Of a stretch of DNA of 64,000 nt, positions 61,202-64,000 are shown one piece after another. The stretch spans positions 273,251 to 337,250 of the forward strand of contig JABHDC010000253.1 in the NCBI GenBank assembly GCA_018673255.1, given 5' to 3'. Every line of letters begins with the position of its first letter. Position 1 is the stretch's first letter. The notes below the pieces were generated by a model. It saw nothing but the letters and a program-made list of their open reading frames with translations, was not told where the DNA came from and did no database searches. Origin of the DNA: Gemmatimonadota bacterium. Lineage in GTDB: Bacteria; Latescibacterota; UBA2968; UBA8231. A program made the translations under genes and the position numbers.

Positions 61202-64000
61202 CTACCTGATCACGAGGATCTTCTCAACAAAGGATTCATTTCCTGCTCGCATGCGCACGAACCATACACCGGCCCCCGCAACGCCGGGCGTGACACGAGT
61301 CGAGTAGGCCCCGGCGGGGCGTTCCTCGTGTATCAGCCGTGACGCGGGCTGGCCGAGAACGTTGTAGACGGTGATGTCTACGTGAGTGTCTTCGGCCAGA
61401 TCATAGGCGACGATGATCTCGTCCCTCGACGGATTCGGATACGGCACGTGCAGCTTCGTTGTCTCCGGAAGGTGCGGGACCTCAGGCACCGATGTAGTGT
61501 CCGGAGGCGTGGGCGTCCATGGTTCAGTGGGGCCGTCGGCGCTCCTGGGGGCGTTGAGTGAATAGATCCCACTTCCCGTTGCCGCGTAGGCGGTCATGGC
61601 ATGCACTGGGTGGATGGCGATGTCGCGGATGTCGTCACGGGGCAATCCCCCCACGCTCTGCCAGGTCGCGCCTGCATCGCGGCTGATATGGCTTCCAGAT
61701 GCTGCAGTTACGGCGTAGAGGACATCTTCCGAGAGCGCCATTCTCAGTCTCGTGACCGTGCCGCCAGATGGTGACTCCAGGATCTGCCATGAGTTGCCGC
61801 CATCGCGCGTGCGCAGGATGCGGCCACCCACGACTGCGTAGACCTCCAGGGGACGGGACCAGGACACCTCGATGTCCGTCACCGATCCTGGCATGAGATG
61901 CTCAAAGGTCTGGCCGCCATCGCGGGTGCGGAAGATGCCGGTGAGTCTCGAGTCATCGGAGCCGACGTAGACGGTGAGTGGCTGGAAGGGGTCGACGGCA
62001 ACGACATGATATCGGCCATAGTAGTCCGGTGGTCGGTTGCGGGCCCAACGCTGGCCCCCATCCACGGACTTGGTGACCATGCCCTGTGCACCGTAATAGT
62101 GGATTCGAGGATTACGAGGATTGACGGCGAGGCCGCTGGTCTCGAGGCCAAGCCGTTGGAAGTCATCCGAGCTGTCCAGCCAGCGGTCCCAGCTGTGGAA
62201 GTCATGGATCCAGCCGATCGTCGAATGGCGCACGGGATGGTAGGAGGCCATGCGGATGCTGTCGTCGCTGGCCGGCGTCCATATACCGTCGGCACTGCGG
62301 TGTAACTGATGGCCGCCACTCTCGAGTACAATCAGGCTCGTGTCGACCAGGGAGAATCCGATTCGGTCGATGGCGGCCCCCGTTTCTCGCCACCACTGCG
62401 CGCGTAGTTCCAATTCAGGTACATCGAAGGTCCTGATGCGCTGCAGGTCGGGGACACTGGTGTCAGCAAGCGGATCGGTCGTGTAGAGACCATGCCCCGT
62501 GGCTGCGTAGAGAACGCCATCGTCGTCGGTGTGCTGCAGCAGATCGACAACGAACGCGTCGGGTAGCCCCTTGCCTACTGAAACCCAGGTCTGCCCGAGG
62601 TCGTGGGTCGCGAAGATGTTGCCCCGTGCACCGGCCAGGATCCGCTGCCCTTCTCCAGCCTGAGCTGTACCAAGGCACACGGTACCCTCGGTGGGTGACT
62701 CGATGTCCTGCCAGTTGAGGCTGTCCGGTGAAGCCCGCAGGAGTTGACCGTCACTCGTCAGGGCCACCAGGCTGGTTCCATCGGCGGTGATGACGATCTG
62801 CTTTGCCTTGATGGTACCGGCGACAGTCCATGAACGGCCCCCATCGAGCGTCTGACGCAGGCCACTTACCGGATCGGCGGCCAACGCCCAGCCGCCCTTC
62901 TGCGGATGCGTGACGACGGTGGGGAACTCGGCCACCACATCGGGGCCGAGCCAGTCAGGTTCAGCAGATATTATCGTCGACAGAAGGCGGTTCTTCACGC
63001 CTGCAATCAGTCGACCCGTCGGCATCACAGCGAGACTCGTGACGGGGGACTGGATCGCTCCGCCATTCCACTCGGTCCACCAGGGAGTTTGATGACCTGG
63101 TCTGATGGTGTAGACGCCGCGTTTCCGTGTCGCCGCGAACAGGCGCCCGGATCCAGGGTCGGCGGCCAAGTCGATGATCCGTGTGCCGGGTAGGCCCGCC
63201 TCGAGGGATTCCGGCTCACGGCCGCGTCGGAAGCGATAGAGTCGACCCGACGGCGTCCCTGCGTACAGCACGTCAGGATCGGCGGGACTGCCCTCGAGGA
63301 CGGAGACGGCGGTGCCCAAGCGAATCTGTTGAGCGATCAGCGTCGTGGGACCGAGGAAGCGCCAGCGAAGGGCCGACAGAGCTGACGCAGGTGGTTCAGC
63401 GCCTCCCGTATCAGGCGGGGCAGGGTCGTCGTCTGCGAGACTGACGGCGGCCTCGGCGTAGAGTCCACGCGGTGCCGCAGCGAAGAGGTGACGCGAGGAT
63501 GGGTGGACGGCGAAAACTGACACGGGTACAAGTCCCTTGTATTCCCTGCGCGAGCGGATGCCGTCAGAGATCCAGGTCCATTCGCCACCGTCGCGCGATG
63601 CAAAGGCACCCATGAGCCGGGTCATGACATAGACGACAGACGAATCGTCGTGATCCCAGAAGAAGCGCCGGACTGTGGGGCCGAAGGGGCCTTCCACGCT
63701 GGGAACAACCTGGGGCAAAGGCTTCAGTCCTGACCACGAGTCGCCCTGATCGGCGCTGACAAGAATGAGGTTCTGTGTCGCATCGGTATGGGAGGCGTAG
63801 AGCGCTCCCGTCCATGGCGACAACGACATGGCGCTGATGGGCAATGGGGTCGAGATCAGTTCCCAGGTTGCCGCCGTATCTTGCGTGGCAAATACACCCT
63901 CGGCAGTGGATGCATACAGGACGCCCGGCGTCGCCGGGTCGGCGACCAGGGCCGTGACCGATTCGGGGAGTCGGGAGATCTGACTCCAGGTTGTGCCGCC
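61202..64000 (-). CDS. Large secreted beta-propeller protein with C-terminal sorting domain (partial)
   Basis: At least 932 residues; the N-terminus lies beyond base 64000, since the frame stays open to the edge (TWSQISRLPESVTALVADPATPGVLYAST). It consists of BNR/sortilin-type propeller blades with repeated RTRDGGQTF, SVDGGQRW, ALDGGRSW-like Asp-boxes and VLYAATGHGLY strands. The last 80 residues, LHVPYPNPSRDEIIVAYDLAEDTHVDITVYNVLGQPASRL to GVWFVRMRAG, are a FlgD-Ig/type IX-style C-terminal sorting domain, which marks export to the cell surface in FCB bacteria. It may bind polymers or act as a lyase; no catalytic site is proven. Confidence 0.88.
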   Translation of the reverse strand, partial: GGTTWSQISRLPESVTALVADPATPGVLYASTAEGVFATQDTAATWELISTPLPISAMSLSPWTGALYASHTDATQNLILVSADQGDSWSGLKPLPQVVPSVEGPFGPTVRRFFWDHDDSSVVYVMTRLMGAFASRDGGEWTWISDGIRSRREYKGLVPVSVFAVHPSSRHLFAAAPRGLYAEAAVSLADDDPAPPDTGGAEPPASALSALRWRFLGPTTLIAQQIRLGTAVSVLEGSPADPDVLYAGTPSGRLYRFRRGREPESLEAGLPGTRIIDLAADPGSGRLFAATRKRGVYTIRPGHQTPWWTEWNGGAIQSPVTSLAVMPTGRLIAGVKNRLLSTIISAEPDWLGPDVVAEFPTVVTHPQKGGWALAADPVSGLRQTLDGGRSWTVAGTIKAKQIVITADGTSLVALTSDGQLLRASPDSLNWQDIESPTEGTVCLGTAQAGEGQRILAGARGNIFATHDLGQTWVSVGKGLPDAFVVDLLQHTDDDGVLYAATGHGLYTTDPLADTSVPDLQRIRTFDVPELELRAQWWRETGAAIDRIGFSLVDTSLIVLESGGHQLHRSADGIWTPASDDSIRMASYHPVRHSTIGWIHDFHSWDRWLDSSDDFQRLGLETSGLAVNPRNPRIHYYGAQGMVTKSVDGGQRWARNRPPDYYGRYHVVAVDPFQPLTVYVGSDDSRLTGIFRTRDGGQTFEHLMPGSVTDIEVSWSRPLEVYAVVGGRILRTRDGGNSWQILESPSGGTVTRLRMALSEDVLYAVTAASGSHISRDAGATWQSVGGLPRDDIRDIAIHPVHAMTAYAATGSGIYSLNAPRSADGPTEPWTPTPPDTTSVPEVPHLPETTKLHVPYPNPSRDEIIVAYDLAEDTHVDITVYNVLGQPASRLIHEERPAGAYSTRVTPGVAGAGVWFVRMRAGNESFVEKILVIR

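Overview
The window is about 64 kb of high-GC (roughly 60%) bacterial DNA. It looks chromosomal: 53 protein-coding genes, two of them cut by the window edges, with no rRNA, no CRISPR array and no intact insertion sequence. The gene mix points to a bacterium of the FCB superphylum, perhaps a Latescibacterota-like lineage. That mix is sulfatases, phytanoyl-CoA-type dioxygenase, enolase-superfamily dehydratase, opine dehydrogenase, LamG-fused sensor kinase, beta-propeller proteins and a secreted protein with an FCB-type C-terminal sorting domain. The placement is an inference from gene content, not a phylogenetic result.

Layout. 1-3.1 kb: end of a metal P-type ATPase, purM, an FKBP isomerase and an AmpG-like permease. 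3.4-8.9 kb: a GH42-like glycosidase, a small AT-richer sulfotransferase, and an FGE-like/sialidase fusion flanked by 21-bp direct repeats. 8.9-16.1 kb: a secreted phosphoesterase, then a tightly overlapping seven-gene operon (RAM-domain protein, TrpC-, TrpF-, RibD-reductase- and TrpD-like enzymes, a molybdopterin oxidoreductase, a GFA-fold protein). 16.1-17.6 kb: a secreted cytochrome c-redoxin gene with an in-frame UGA exactly where the catalytic Cys should be (probable selenocysteine), decayed gene fragments and a rhodanese. 17.6-22.6 kb: a sigma-54 response regulator and a triple-LamG histidine kinase. 22.7-31.3 kb: DinB and an enolase-superfamily dehydratase, then a DASS transporter, two sulfatases and a GH38 mannosidase. 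31.4-37.6 kb: a histidine phosphatase, parvulin, a sugar ABC importer operon with a flavin oxidoreductase, and a cupin. 37.7-46.3 kb: SDR, amidohydrolase, signal peptidase, acetyltransferase, glycosyltransferase, methyltransferase, radical SAM, ankyrin and DUF3859 genes. 46.5-53 kb: HEAT/CBM9 lipoprotein, phosphoesterase, a tandem-repeat DUF4097-like protein, opine dehydrogenase and HpcH aldolase. 53-60 kb: a five-gene operon with GalM and a PhyH dioxygenase, a zinc-ribbon microprotein and a DapA-family aldolase. 60-64 kb: a lipoprotein and the end of a large secreted beta-propeller protein.

How it fits together. Much of the window serves uptake and breakdown of complex, probably sulfated glycans (two sulfatases, GH38, GH42-like, sialidase-like, sugar ABC importer, aldose epimerase, acid-sugar dehydratase and aldolases). 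The LamG kinase is a plausible glycan-sensing regulator. Two items stand out as possibly undescribed. The first is the TrpC/TrpF/RibD/TrpD/Mo-enzyme operon, whose TrpD and TrpF homologues keep catalytic and phosphate-site residues but have lost anthranilate-contact residues. The second is the cytochrome c-selenoredoxin fusion with a SECIS-like hairpin just after the UGA.
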